This document shows positions 17,293 through 25,961 of a stretch of 64,000 nucleotides of DNA, piece after piece (the first letter of the stretch is position 1; the number at the start of each line of letters is the position of its first letter). The DNA is from Planctomonas sp. JC2975. GTDB lineage: Bacteria > Actinomycetota > Actinomycetes > Actinomycetales > Microbacteriaceae. The translations under genes were made by a program, and so were the position numbers. Below the pieces are notes generated by a model. It saw only the letters and a program-made list of their open reading frames with translations, did no database searches and was not told where the DNA came from. The stretch covers positions 2,666,001 to 2,730,000 of the forward strand of contig NZ_JABEKS010000001.1 of the NCBI RefSeq assembly GCF_012985205.1, in the 5' to 3' direction.

Positions 17293-17631
17293 ATGGCTAA
17301 GAAAACCACAGTGGTTCTCGTCGACGATATCGACGGCGATGAAATCGAGAACGGAAAGGGCGAAACCGTCTATTTCGCTCTCGACGGCGTCTCCTATGAG
17401 ATCGACCTGACCACCACGAATGCAAGCCGATTGCGGGACGCGTTGCAGGAATTCGTGGAAGCCGGACGCCGCACAGCACGCGGCACGCGCTCGGTGGCCA
17501 CCGGCCGCACCTCCCGCTCGAAGGAAGACCTCGGTGCCGTCCGCGAGTGGCTGCGGGCACACGGACACACCGTCTCCGACCGCGGCCGTATTCCGGCGGC
17601 ACTTCTGGACGAGTACCACGCCAACGCCTGA
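17293..17631 (+). CDS. lsr2: Lsr2 nucleoid-associated protein
   Basis: 112 residues. The N-terminal dimerisation domain is MAKKTTVVLVDDIDGDEIENGKGETVYFALDGVSYEIDL (1-40), and the C-terminal domain REWLRAHGHTVSDRGRIPAALLDEY carries the RGR loop that reads the minor groove of AT-rich DNA. Lsr2 is the actinobacterial H-NS analogue: it bridges DNA and silences AT-rich and acquired genes. I chose the ATG at 17293 because it begins the canonical sequence. The DNA around the gene (17,150-17,450) is visibly richer in A/T than its neighbours, which fits self-binding. Confidence 0.97.
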   Translation: MAKKTTVVLVDDIDGDEIENGKGETVYFALDGVSYEIDLTTTNASRLRDALQEFVEAGRRTARGTRSVATGRTSRSKEDLGAVREWLRAHGHTVSDRGRIPAALLDEYHANA

Positions 17632-17829
17632 ATACGATCGAGTCGCCTTCGACAGGACTCGAAACGGCAGTTCGACGGAGCAGTTCCGAAGGATATCCGC
17701 GCCACAAGCGTGCGCCGCGCGGCCCGGTCCTTCGGGACTGCTGTCGGCTTTAGAGAAGGATACCCGACTATTGCGGAGGCCACTTCAGAACGCTCGGCGC
17801 GCGTCAGAGCCGTATGCCGGAGTCGCGTG

Positions 17830-18525
17830 TCAGAACAAACGACTCAACGAGTCATCGATTCCGCGCATTTCGTCGTAGTCGAGCACCACACAGCGGATAC
17901 CGCGATCCTCGGCCAGGGTGCGTGCCTGCGGTTTGATCTCCTGTGCTGCGAAAACGCCGGCGACCGGCGCGAGCAGCGGATCCCTGTTCATCAGCTCCAA
18001 GTAGCGCGTGAGCTGTTCGACGCCGTCGATGTCGCCCCTTCGCTTGAGCTCGACGGCGACCGAGTGGCCGTCGGCATCTCGGGCGAGGATGTCCACCGGC
18101 CCGATCGCCGTCATGTACTCGCGTCGCACGAGGGTGTGTCCGTCGCCGAGGAGATGTATCTGCTCGGCGAGGAGCTTCTGCAGGTGGGCCTCGACACCAT
18201 CCTTCTGCAGTCCGGGATCGATGCCGAGCTCATGGCTCGAGTCGTGCAGCAGCTCGTGCACGCTGACGATCAGGCGATCGGAGGTCTTGGAGTTGGTGAC
18301 GGTCCAGATTTCAGTGGCGCCGGCATCGGCTTGGTCGGAGTCGGGGTCCGAGACCGTGAGGGTGCAGGGCGGGCTCATCCAGTTCAGCGGCTTGTAGGAG
18401 CCTCCGTCGGAGTGCACGAGCACGCTGCCGTCCGATTTCAGCACCAGCAGTCTGGTGGCGAGCGGGAGGTGGGCGCTCAGGCGTCCCGCGTAGTCGACGG
18501 AACAGCGGGCAACAACCAGACGCAC
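17830..18525 (-). CDS. nucS: Mismatch-specific endonuclease NucS (EndoMS)
   Basis: 231 residues. The C-terminal RecB-like nuclease core contains [36 protein letters not shown], with the D-ExK catalytic set, and the N-terminal beta domain [21 protein letters not shown] binds DNA. The last residues, DSLSRLF, fit the sliding-clamp-binding tail known in this family. NucS cuts both strands at mismatches and is the core of the MutS/MutL-independent repair of actinobacteria. It is transcribed convergently to lsr2. Confidence 0.96.
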   Translation of the reverse strand: MRLVVARCSVDYAGRLSAHLPLATRLLVLKSDGSVLVHSDGGSYKPLNWMSPPCTLTVSDPDSDQADAGATEIWTVTNSKTSDRLIVSVHELLHDSSHELGIDPGLQKDGVEAHLQKLLAEQIHLLGDGHTLVRREYMTAIGPVDILARDADGHSVAVELKRRGDIDGVEQLTRYLELMNRDPLLAPVAGVFAAQEIKPQARTLAEDRGIRCVVLDYDEMRGIDDSLSRLF

Positions 18526-18610
18526 CTGTTGAGGCTAACGGATGCGCGCACGTCGTTCGCGCGCTGCCACCGGTATCCCCGGCACGGCGCGACGAGCGCT
18601 GCGTGTGCAG

Positions 18611-19927
18611 CTAGGCCGCGTTCCGCTGCGGGTCGGGCTGCGGCATCCGCTCTCCCACGTGGTGTTCGCGATGCCGCAGTGCTGGGGCGCAGACGAACGC
18701 GGCGACGAGAAGGATGAGCACGACGTAAAGAGCGTTGAGGATGCCGAACTGCTGACCGAGGAAACCGATGACCGGCGGCCCGGCGAGGAACGCGAGGTAG
18801 CCGATCATGGCGACGGCGGAGACGCGAGCCGTGGCGTTCTGCTCGTCATCTGCTGCCGCCGACATGCCGAGCGGGAAGCCGAGCGACGCGCCGAGACCCC
18901 AGAGCACGACGCCCGTGATGTATGCCGCCGGATGCGGCAGCAGGATGAACGCCAGGAGCCCGATCACGCCGAGTCCCGCTGTGAGACGGATCGACCACAC
19001 TCGTCCGATGCGATCGACGGCCGGACCGCCGATGACGCGCCCGAGGGTCATCGCTGCGACGAACACGTCGAGTACGAGCGCACCGCCGGCATTCGTGAGG
19101 CCGTGGCCGTCGACCGATGCCAGGGCGATCCAGTCGTTGGCGGATCCCTCCGCGAACGCCATGCCGAGCATGACGACGCCGATCAGCACGAGGCGCCAGT
19201 CCGCCCAGACCGTGATCTGCGACTTGATCGTCTCGCCGAACGAGCGGCGGCGCGGAGCGACGGCCATCGCCGGGTCGTCGAAGGAGTCGAGGCCGCCCGC
19301 GGCCTCCTTGTCCAGCACGTCCTGGGTGTTCGGCACGTAGCGGACCGCATACGCCGCAGCAGCGATCGTGATCACGGCCATCACGGTGAAGTGCCAGAAG
19401 ATGGAGATTCCGAGCGCCGCGCAGGCGGCGCCGATGCCGGCACCGACCACCGTTCCGATGCTGAAGCAGGCATGCATGAGCGGCATGATCGTGCGGCCGA
19501 TCCGCTTCTCGACCGCGGCGGCCGAGACGTTCATCATCACGTCGATCGCACCGTTGCCGAGTCCGAGCAGCGCGAGTCCGACGACAACGATCGGGAACGA
19601 CACGAGGACGGTGGCGCCGAACCCGACGACGGCCAGTCCGAGTGCAGCGGTGACGGCCACGATCGCGATGCCCCGCTTCGTGCCGACCCGTGCCTGCAGC
19701 GGCGGAGCCACCACGAGACCGACGATCGCTCCGATCGAGACGCCGAGCAGGATGAGCCCCACCACGTCGGTCGGCAGCTTCAGCGAGTCGCGCACGCCGG
19801 GAACGCGGGAGACCCAGCTGGAGAGGAACAGTCCGCTGACGATGAAGATGGCGAAGAGCGCGTTGCGCCAACGACGCAACTCGGGTGCGACGCGGGCGCG
19901 GGGAGCGGTGGTGTCGGTACGTGCCAT
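18611..19927 (-). CDS. MFS transporter, sugar-porter/FucP-like, under LacI control
   Basis: 438 residues with 12 membrane segments. Key segments are LFLSSWVSRVPGVRDSLKLP in loop 1, MPLMHACFSIGTVVGAGIGA in helix 5 and GKxxDRxGR-like PAVDRIGRVWSIRLTAG in the second half. The H-ACFS and W-RVP pattern is that of the YbjJ/FucP-related MFS branch. The divergent LacI-type regulator and shared palindromes suggest a carbohydrate substrate or a derived effector. ATG at 19927; the frame extends upstream to 20290, but that part lacks transporter character. Confidence 0.85.
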   Translation of the reverse strand: MARTDTTAPRARVAPELRRWRNALFAIFIVSGLFLSSWVSRVPGVRDSLKLPTDVVGLILLGVSIGAIVGLVVAPPLQARVGTKRGIAIVAVTAALGLAVVGFGATVLVSFPIVVVGLALLGLGNGAIDVMMNVSAAAVEKRIGRTIMPLMHACFSIGTVVGAGIGAACAALGISIFWHFTVMAVITIAAAAYAVRYVPNTQDVLDKEAAGGLDSFDDPAMAVAPRRRSFGETIKSQITVWADWRLVLIGVVMLGMAFAEGSANDWIALASVDGHGLTNAGGALVLDVFVAAMTLGRVIGGPAVDRIGRVWSIRLTAGLGVIGLLAFILLPHPAAYITGVVLWGLGASLGFPLGMSAAADDEQNATARVSAVAMIGYLAFLAGPPVIGFLGQQFGILNALYVVLILLVAAFVCAPALRHREHHVGERMPQPDPQRNAA

Positions 19928-20345
19928 GGGGAATCGATCGTGACGGCGCCGGTCGGCGGTGATGGAAGAAGGTCGTTTGCGGGAGATAGGGCGTGGCATC
20001 CGCTCCGCCCGCGACCCGGACGGCCGTCGGAACCCGGGCGGCCGTCCGAGACGGGTTGCGGACTGTGCCCGCCACGGCGCCCCCGCCGTTGCGGTGCACG
20101 GACGCGGTAACCGCAACTCACCGGAGGATGAGTCTGATGGATCGATTCGAGACGTTCGCGTTCTCGAATCGATTCGACCGCGTCTTTCGCCTAAGCTAGC
20201 GAATCGGATGCCGACCGTCAAGACGACAGGTGTCCGCGGCTCGCCCGCAGTCCGGTGTGCGAGACGTGCCCGCCGTCCGTTGGGCGGCATCCATGCATCC
20301 GGCCGATGACGCGCACCCGCGGATCGGCCGCACGAAGGGAGTCGG
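19928..20345. other. 418-bp divergent intergenic region between MFS and LacI genes
   Basis: No credible gene is present. The left part (19,928-20,100) is plain GC-rich sequence. At 20,141-20,201 it is AT-richer and holds a cluster of TCGATTCGA-type palindromes. The LacI gene has a good GAAGGGAG ribosome site at its end. Confidence 0.6.
20141..20177. promoter_or_regulatory. LacI-family operator cluster
   Basis: ATCGATTCGAG (20141-20151) and CTCGAATCGAT (20163-20173) are perfect 11-bp inverted arms 22 bp apart centre to centre, and the right arm is part of a 14-bp perfect palindrome TCGAATCGATTCGA (20164-20177). A palindrome with central CG is the classic LacI/GalR operator shape. It most likely binds the adjacent LacI protein. 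Confidence 0.7.
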
Positions 20346-21449
20346 ATGCCCGATCACGATTCCAGCCGCCCGACCCTCGCCGACGTCGCCGCGAAGGCCG
20401 GCGTCTCGGCGTCGACCGCGTCGCTGGCGTTCAGCGGATCCGGTCCGGTCGCAGAGTCCACCAGGGAGCGCGTGCTCCAGGCCGCGAGGGATCTGCACTA
20501 CGCCGGTCCCGACCCGCGGGCCAGGTCGCTGCGCCGAGGGCGCTCCGGCATCATCGGCGTCGTCATCGAGGAGCGGGTGCGCGAGGCGTTCAGGGACCCG
20601 ATCGCCATCGCCCAGTTCGACGGCCTCTCCGAGGAGATCGGCCACATCGACGCTGCGCTGCTGATCCTCGCGGCCGCGGGTCCCGCCCAGCCGCTGGCCG
20701 GCGTGAAGGCGATGCCGTCGCAATCGACCCAGGCGGTCACGGTGGAGGACGCCCCGATCGATGCCGCGGTACTGATGGGATGCTCGCCCCGGCTCGCCGA
20801 CAGCATCTCCGCACTGCGCAACCGGGGCCTGCCCGTCGTGGCGATCGAGGGATACCCGGCGGACGGCATCCTGGTGATCGAGCAGGACAACAAGGATGCG
20901 ACCGAGCGCGGTGCCAAGCACCTCGAGCAGCTCGGCCACGAGCGGGTAGCGATCGTCACGTTGCCGCTCGACCTGTTCCACCACCGGGGGTTCGTCACCG
21001 ACGAACTGCTCGCGATCAGTTCGTCTGCAACGGCGCTGCAGCGGCTGGAGGGCGCGCGCGCGATCTTCCCGGATGCCCCTGCCTACGCCGCCGCCGGAAG
21101 CTACGTCGACGAAGGACGCCGTGCAGCGCGCGAGATCCTCTCCGTGCCGCCCCAGGACCGGCCGACCGCGATCATCGCGCAGAGCGATCTGCTCGCCGTC
21201 GGAGTGATCCGGGCAGCTGAGGAGCTGGGCATCTCGGTTCCCGACGAACTGAGCGTGATCGGCTTCGACGGCGTGCGTGTCGACGGGTTGTGGCCGTACG
21301 AGCTCACCACGCTCGAGCAGCCGGCCTACGAGAAGGGTCGGGCTGCAGGGCGCGCGATCGTGCGGATGCTCGCCGGCGGCGAGGCGGAGCCCGTCGCGTT
21401 CACGAGCGTGCTCCACGTCGGCAACACGACGGCGCCGCCCCACCCCTGA
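20346..21449 (+). CDS. LacI/GalR family transcriptional regulator
   Basis: 367 residues. The N-terminal HTH reads TLADVAAKAGVSASTASLAFSGSGPVAESTRERVLQAARDLHY (about 10-52), followed by a periplasmic-binding-like domain ending GVRVDGLWPYELTTLEQPAYEKGRAAGRAIVRML. The hinge-helix region carries RARSLRRGRSG. The ATG at 20346 has GAAGGGAG upstream. It is divergent from an MFS transporter and is the likely repressor of it; the ligand is unknown. Confidence 0.93.
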   Translation: MPDHDSSRPTLADVAAKAGVSASTASLAFSGSGPVAESTRERVLQAARDLHYAGPDPRARSLRRGRSGIIGVVIEERVREAFRDPIAIAQFDGLSEEIGHIDAALLILAAAGPAQPLAGVKAMPSQSTQAVTVEDAPIDAAVLMGCSPRLADSISALRNRGLPVVAIEGYPADGILVIEQDNKDATERGAKHLEQLGHERVAIVTLPLDLFHHRGFVTDELLAISSSATALQRLEGARAIFPDAPAYAAAGSYVDEGRRAAREILSVPPQDRPTAIIAQSDLLAVGVIRAAEELGISVPDELSVIGFDGVRVDGLWPYELTTLEQPAYEKGRAAGRAIVRMLAGGEAEPVAFTSVLHVGNTTAPPHP

Positions 21450-21515
21450 CCGTCCGCCTCGTCACTCTGCCCGTACCCCGCGCCGTGGGCGCGTTCCGCG
21501 CACCCTCTCGCGAGA

Positions 21516-21669
21516 GTGCCCGATTCCTCCGCCCCAGGGTGCCCGAACCTCCTCCCGAGAGTGCCCGAATCTCCGCGCGAGAGTGCCCGATTCTCCGCGC
21601 GAGAGTGCCCGATTCTCCGCGCGAGAGTGCCCGAATCTCAGCGTGAGGTGCCCGAATCTCCGCGCGTGA
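21516..21669 (+). repeat. 22-bp minisatellite array 1 (7 copies), downstream of MATE and LacI genes
   Basis: Seven units begin with GTGCCCG at 21516, 21539, 21561, 21583, 21605, 21627 and 21648; spacing is 22 bp except 23 for the first and 21 for the sixth. The unit continues as AATCTCCGCGCGAGA or GATTCTCCGCGCGAG. Degenerate half-copies flank it. It fills the convergent gap between lacI and the MATE gene. Since 22 is not a multiple of three and no start or ribosome site fits, it is not coding. Confidence 0.9.
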
Positions 21670-21687
21670 GTGCACAAATCCGCTCGG

Positions 21688-23010
21688 TCAGGCGCGGACG
21701 GCGCCCGTGACCACCCAACGGCTGCCATGGGCCCGCACGCCGAGGGTGACGGCGCGAGCCCCGAGGTATCCGAGCGCGAATGCCAGTGTCAGCCACGAAA
21801 GCGCGTGGCTACCGCCGAACGCGACCGCCAGCCACGCCAACGGCACGAAGACCGCGAGGTTCGCTAGGCCCGTCGCGGCGAGGTAGCGGGCGTCCCCGGC
21901 CCCGATGAGCACGCCGTCGAGCACGAACACGTAGCCGCCCAGCGGCGTCGTGGCGCCGAGGATCGCCAGCGGTACGGGGAGCAGAGCCAGCACGTCCGGG
22001 TCGGTCGTGAAGACCCATCCGAACACCGGACTGATGGCGATCAGCAGCACGCCGACGACCGTGCCGCCGCCGACGCCCCACCACAGACACCGTCGGAGCA
22101 CCGCGCGAACGGACTCGAGATCCCCGCGGCCGAGATCCCGTCCGATGAGAGCCTGAGCAGCGATCGCCAGCGCGTCGAGCGCCAGCGCCACAGCGTTGTA
22201 GACGGCCATTGTCACCTGCCAGGCGGCGAGGGCATCAGACGAGATATCCGTCGCGAGGAAGACGGCGAGCACGATCGCGGCCCTCAGGCTCGCGGTGCGC
22301 AAGAACAGCCACCAGCCCGTTCCGGAGAGTCCACGGATCCCGGCCATCCGTGCGCGCAGCGACGCGCCGACGCGTCGCGCGTGCCGCACGGCGACGCCGA
22401 GGTAAACGGCGGCCATGCCCCACTGCGCGATCACGGTTCCGACCGCCGATCCCTCGACGCCGAGTCCGACTCCGTAGATGAAGACGCCGTTCAGCGCGAT
22501 GTTCGCCGCGAAGCCGCCGGATGCCACCCACAGCGGTGTGCGCGTGTCCTGCAGTCCGCGCAGCAGACCGGCAGCCGCATACACGATGAGCATCGCCGGC
22601 AACCCGGCCATGGACACCGTGAGATAGACGGATGCCGGCTCCGCGACATCCTGCTGCGCCCCGAACAGGCCGACCAGGGTCGGGGCCAGCGCCGCGCCGA
22701 CGACCGCGAGCACGACTCCGATGCCTGCCGCGAGCCACATCCCGTCGATGCCCGCTTCGACGGCCTCGCGCTCGCTACCCGCGCCGAGACGCCGCGCAAC
22801 CGTGGGCGTCGTGCCGTAGGCGAGGAACACCATGAGCCCGACGATCGTCTGCAAAATGGCGCCCGCGATGCCCAGGGCTGCCAGCGGAGCGGATCCGAGG
22901 TGGCCGACCATGGCGGAGTCGGCCAGCAGGAAGAGGGGCTCCGCCACCAGAGCGCCGAATGCCGGGATCGTCAGCCGCATGATCTCGCGGTCGATGGCGC
23001 GGCGGGGCAT
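21688..23010 (-). CDS. MATE family efflux protein (DinF-like)
   Basis: 440 residues with about 12 membrane segments in two MatE halves. The first half contains IPAFGALVAEPLFLLADSAMVGHLG and the LVFLAYGTTPTVARRLGAG segment; the second contains AAWQVTMAVYNAVALALDALAIAAQALIGRDLG, both hallmarks of MATE antiporters of the DinF type. It exports drugs or other organic ions in exchange for Na+ or H+. The gene is bracketed on both sides by related 22-bp repeat arrays, which in its transcript would be complementary to each other. Confidence 0.9.
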   Translation of the reverse strand: MPRRAIDREIMRLTIPAFGALVAEPLFLLADSAMVGHLGSAPLAALGIAGAILQTIVGLMVFLAYGTTPTVARRLGAGSEREAVEAGIDGMWLAAGIGVVLAVVGAALAPTLVGLFGAQQDVAEPASVYLTVSMAGLPAMLIVYAAAGLLRGLQDTRTPLWVASGGFAANIALNGVFIYGVGLGVEGSAVGTVIAQWGMAAVYLGVAVRHARRVGASLRARMAGIRGLSGTGWWLFLRTASLRAAIVLAVFLATDISSDALAAWQVTMAVYNAVALALDALAIAAQALIGRDLGRGDLESVRAVLRRCLWWGVGGGTVVGVLLIAISPVFGWVFTTDPDVLALLPVPLAILGATTPLGGYVFVLDGVLIGAGDARYLAATGLANLAVFVPLAWLAVAFGGSHALSWLTLAFALGYLGARAVTLGVRAHGSRWVVTGAVRA

Positions 23011-23081
23011 CCCACGACTGTATCCGCGGCCGGGAGGACGCGAGTCCTACGCACGAGACCAGACGCGGCGAGCAGGGTTTC

Positions 23082-23279
23082 GCACTTTGGGGCGTAGGTA
23101 CGGGCACTGTGGGGCGTAGGTACGGGCACTGTGGGGCGTAGGTACGGGCACTTTGGGGCGGAGGGACGCACACCCTGGGGAGGAGAAACGGGCACTTTCG
23201 GAAGGAGGAACGGGCACTTTCGGGAGGAGGAACGGGCACTTTGGGGAGGAGGGACGCGCACCCTCGGGAGAGGGCGTTG
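23082..23279 (-). repeat. 22-bp minisatellite array 2 (8-9 copies), upstream of MATE and ABC genes
   Basis: Units start at 23082 and repeat every 22 bp exactly through 23257, with a degenerate ninth copy. The plus-strand unit is GCACTTTGGGG plus CGTAGGTACGG, drifting to GCACTTTCGGG plus AGGAGGAACGG. Read on the minus strand the core GTGCCCG is the same as in array 1, so the two arrays are related and inverted. It occupies most of the 369-bp gap between two divergent genes; no gene is seen in this gap. Confidence 0.9.
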
Positions 23280-23343
23280 CGGACGGCGGGGGAGAAGAGG
23301 AATATCGGCGTTCGGTACGGCCGTTAGCGTTCCGTTAGGAAGA

Positions 23344-23379
23344 TTCACAATTTTGTGAAACGAGCGTAATGTCACGCTC
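23344..23379 (+). promoter_or_regulatory. Promoter with 16-bp palindromic operator for the ABC exporter
   Basis: A perfect palindrome, TTCACAA-TT-TTGTGAA (23344-23359), overlaps a -35 TTCACA (23344-23349) that is 17 bp from a -10 TAATGT (23367-23372). The ATG follows at 23380, seven bases after the -10, so the transcript would be leaderless. A second short inverted repeat GAGCGT/ACGCTC spans the -10. A dimeric repressor here would block RNA polymerase; the GbsR/MarR-type gene at 26107 is the nearest candidate. Confidence 0.75.
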
Positions 23380-24321
23380 ATGACCTCAGTGATAGAGACC
23401 CGGGGACTGCTCAAGCGGTTCGGACGGGTCCACGCTCTCGACGGACTCGACCTCACGGTGGGGGAAGGCGAAGTACACGGCTTCCTCGGGCCGAACGGCG
23501 CAGGCAAGTCCACCACCATCCGCGTGCTGCTCGGGCTGATCCGGCCATCGGGCGGTGAGGCGAAGGTCTTCGGCGAAGACCCGTGGGGCAAGGCCAGCCG
23601 TCTGCACGAGCGGATCGCCTACGTCCCGGGCGACGTCGCGCTCTGGCCGAACCTGACCGGCGGCGAGACCATCGATTTCATGGCTCGGCTGCGCGGCGCG
23701 GACACGCGCTCGTCCGACTACAAGCAGCGTCGCGCCCGCCTCGTGGAGGCATTCCAGTTCGACCCGCGCAAGAAGGCGGGCACGTACTCCAAGGGCAACC
23801 GGCAGAAGGTGTCCCTCATCGCGGCATTCGCGGTGCCCGCGAGCCTGTACATCCTCGACGAACCCACCAGCGGCCTCGACCCCGTGATGGAGGCCGTGTT
23901 CTCGGAGGAGGTCGAGAGCATCAAGAGGAACGACGGCGCGAGCATCCTGCTCTCCAGCCACATCCTCTCCGAGGTGGAGGCGCTCTGCGATCGGGTGACC
24001 ATCATCCGCGCGGGAGCCGCCGTCGAGTCCGGCAGCCTCGCAGACCTGCGCCACCTGACCCGCACCGAGGTGTCGTTCCTCGCCGAAGGCGTCGAGCTCG
24101 CCTCGGTCGAGGCCATCCCCGGAGCGCACGACGTTACCGTCGAATCCGACCGCATCCACTTCACCGTCGACAGCTCGGAGGTCGCCGCAATGCTCCCGTC
24201 GCTCGGCGCACTGCACGTGCAGGCGCTGACCGTGACGCCTCCGTCACTGGAAGAGCTGTTCCTGCGGCACTACGGCGACGAGATCACGGCTGCGGACAAC
24301 TCGCTGGAACGGGTCTCGTGA
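23380..24321 (+). CDS. ABC exporter ATP-binding protein (multidrug/polyketide-antibiotic type)
   Basis: 313 residues. Walker A is GPNGAGKSTT near residue 40, Walker B is LYILDEPTSGLDP and the switch His is in LLSSHILSEVEALCD. The signature is YSKGNRQK where LSGGQ is usual, a variant common in actinobacterial drug ABC-2 ATPases. The C-terminal 80 residues form a DrrA-like regulatory tail. It overlaps the permease gene by one base (TGATG) and should form a complex with it. The start ATG is preceded by a promoter at leaderless spacing. Confidence 0.92.
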   Translation: MTSVIETRGLLKRFGRVHALDGLDLTVGEGEVHGFLGPNGAGKSTTIRVLLGLIRPSGGEAKVFGEDPWGKASRLHERIAYVPGDVALWPNLTGGETIDFMARLRGADTRSSDYKQRRARLVEAFQFDPRKKAGTYSKGNRQKVSLIAAFAVPASLYILDEPTSGLDPVMEAVFSEEVESIKRNDGASILLSSHILSEVEALCDRVTIIRAGAAVESGSLADLRHLTRTEVSFLAEGVELASVEAIPGAHDVTVESDRIHFTVDSSEVAAMLPSLGALHVQALTVTPPSLEELFLRHYGDEITAADNSLERVS

Positions 24322-25937
24322 TGAGTGCGACAGCAGTACTCCTCCGGTTCCGGTTGCGCCGCGACCGAATACTCGTCCCGGTCTGGGTCGTCGTCATGGC
24401 GTTCAGCGTGCTGTTCGTCGCAGCGGCGCTCGCCTCCACGTACAACACCGAGTCGTTGCGGGTGGCCGTCATCAGGCTGGCCAGCGTCGATCCGACGCTG
24501 CTTGCGCTGCGCGGGGACCCCGACGGGCCGTCGGCCGGCTCGTTCTTCGTGATGGAGATCGGCGCCTACCTCCTCATCCTCGTCGGCTTCATGAACACGT
24601 TCCTCGCCGTGCGGCACACGCGTGCCGACGAGCAGGCCGGACGCGCCGAGCTCGTCCTCGCCACGCGGGCGTCGCGTCCGTCGATGACCGCTTCCACGCT
24701 CATGCTCGCGGTCATCGCCAACGTGGGCGTCGGACTGTTCGGCGCGCTCGCCGCGATGGCGACCGGATACGACGTCCCTGGCTCCATCGTGCTCGGCTGG
24801 GCGCTCGCCACGACGGGCATGGCGTTCTTCGGCATCGGGCTCCTGTTCGGCCAGATCTTCTCCACCTCGCGTGCGGCGAACGGATGGGGCTCAGCGGCCG
24901 TCGCGTTCTTCTGGGTCGTTGCCGCAGCCGGGAACGCTGCAGGCAAAGTCTCCAGCGACGGATTGCACGTGACGCCCGGTGCCGCCATCTGGTTCACGCC
25001 CATCGGATGGGGTCTGCGCACCCTCCCGTACACGCAGAATCTGTGGTGGCCGGGTCTGCTGAGCCTGGCGCTCGCCGCCGTGCTCATCGTCGTGTCGGTG
25101 CTCCTGCAGGGTGTGCGCGACACCGGCGCGGGACTCGTCGCGGCGCGGCTCGGGCGAGGAACGGCATCCGCCGTGCTGCGTGGCCCGATCGGACTGGCAT
25201 GGCGGCTGCAGCGCGGATCGATCATCGGCTGGGGCATCGGCGCGGTGCTCGGCGGCGCCGCCATCGGAGGCCTTGGCAAGACGCTCAACGACAGCATCAG
25301 CCAGAACAAGGACCTGTCGAAGGCGATCGACGAGATGGGCACAGGACACGGCACCGTGTTCGAGGTGTTCATCGGCGTGATGATCGCGCTGATCGGACTG
25401 GTGGTGGCCGGTGCCGCCATCCAGACGGCCATGCGGATGCGTCAGGAGGAGGCCGCGACGACCGCGGAGCTCGTGCTGGCCACGCCCGTGTCGCGACTGC
25501 GCTGGTTCCTGTCGTACGTGATCGTCGGGCTGGTGGCATCCGCCGTCATCCTCACGGTGGCCGGGATCGTCGCGGGAAGCGCCCTGGCGACCATCGATCA
25601 GAGCCTCGTCGGACAGACGATCCTGCTCTCGATCGCCCAGCTGCCTGCCGTTGCCGTGTACATGGGGGTCACCGCCCTCGTGTTCGCCGTGATCCCGAAG
25701 CTCACGATCGCCGCCGGATGGATCGTGTTCGGCGTCGGCGTCGTGCTCGGCGAGTTCGGCAGCCTGCTGAACCTGCCTGACTGGGTGCGACAGGTGGCGC
25801 CGACCGCACACACGGCCGTTCCGCCGATGTCGTCCGCCGACTGGAGCGGAACCTGGTGGCTCATCGGGATCGCCGTGGTCGCCTTCGCCCTCGCGGCGAT
25901 CGTGTTCACGAGGCGGGGGTTGGTATCGCAGTCCTGA
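24321..25937 (+). CDS. ABC exporter permease, 12-TM fused type
   Basis: 538 residues. Two homologous halves, each with about six membrane segments, are visible: RADEQAGRAELVLATRASR in the first and RQEEAATTAELVLATPVSRLRWFLSY in the second, both with the E-x-G/TAELVLATP loop of ABC-2 permeases. Actinobacterial proteins of this type are called polyketide antibiotic transporters; the substrate here is unknown. The ATG shares its A with the stop of the ATPase. The open frame begins much earlier, inside the ATPase gene, but that part is a frame shadow. Confidence 0.9.
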   Translation: MSATAVLLRFRLRRDRILVPVWVVVMAFSVLFVAAALASTYNTESLRVAVIRLASVDPTLLALRGDPDGPSAGSFFVMEIGAYLLILVGFMNTFLAVRHTRADEQAGRAELVLATRASRPSMTASTLMLAVIANVGVGLFGALAAMATGYDVPGSIVLGWALATTGMAFFGIGLLFGQIFSTSRAANGWGSAAVAFFWVVAAAGNAAGKVSSDGLHVTPGAAIWFTPIGWGLRTLPYTQNLWWPGLLSLALAAVLIVVSVLLQGVRDTGAGLVAARLGRGTASAVLRGPIGLAWRLQRGSIIGWGIGAVLGGAAIGGLGKTLNDSISQNKDLSKAIDEMGTGHGTVFEVFIGVMIALIGLVVAGAAIQTAMRMRQEEAATTAELVLATPVSRLRWFLSYVIVGLVASAVILTVAGIVAGSALATIDQSLVGQTILLSIAQLPAVAVYMGVTALVFAVIPKLTIAAGWIVFGVGVVLGEFGSLLNLPDWVRQVAPTAHTAVPPMSSADWSGTWWLIGIAVVAFALAAIVFTRRGLVSQS

Positions 25938-25961
25938 CGCACTGTCGGCGATGAAGGTCGA

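Noticed and set aside
17632-17829. Small RNA between lsr2 and nucS, suggested by a GTCC-TTCG-GGAC tetraloop at about 17,727
   Set aside because: The stem is only 4-5 bp, and no promoter or terminator frames it.
18542-20110. 522-codon plus-strand frame opposite the MFS gene
   Set aside because: Asp/Glu/His/Arg-rich shadow; the minus strand encodes clear transporter helices.
21400-21728. Short repetitive proteins encoded by the 22-bp array
   Set aside because: The period is not a multiple of three, so all frames are open by chance; no ribosome site or conserved start is present.
21516-23279. CRISPR array
   Set aside because: The 22-bp units are contiguous with no unique spacers, and there are no cas genes.
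23583-24320. N-terminal extension of the ABC permease to 784 codons
   Set aside because: It lies inside the ATPase gene in another frame; the ATG at 24321, in a TGATG overlap, begins the first real membrane helix.
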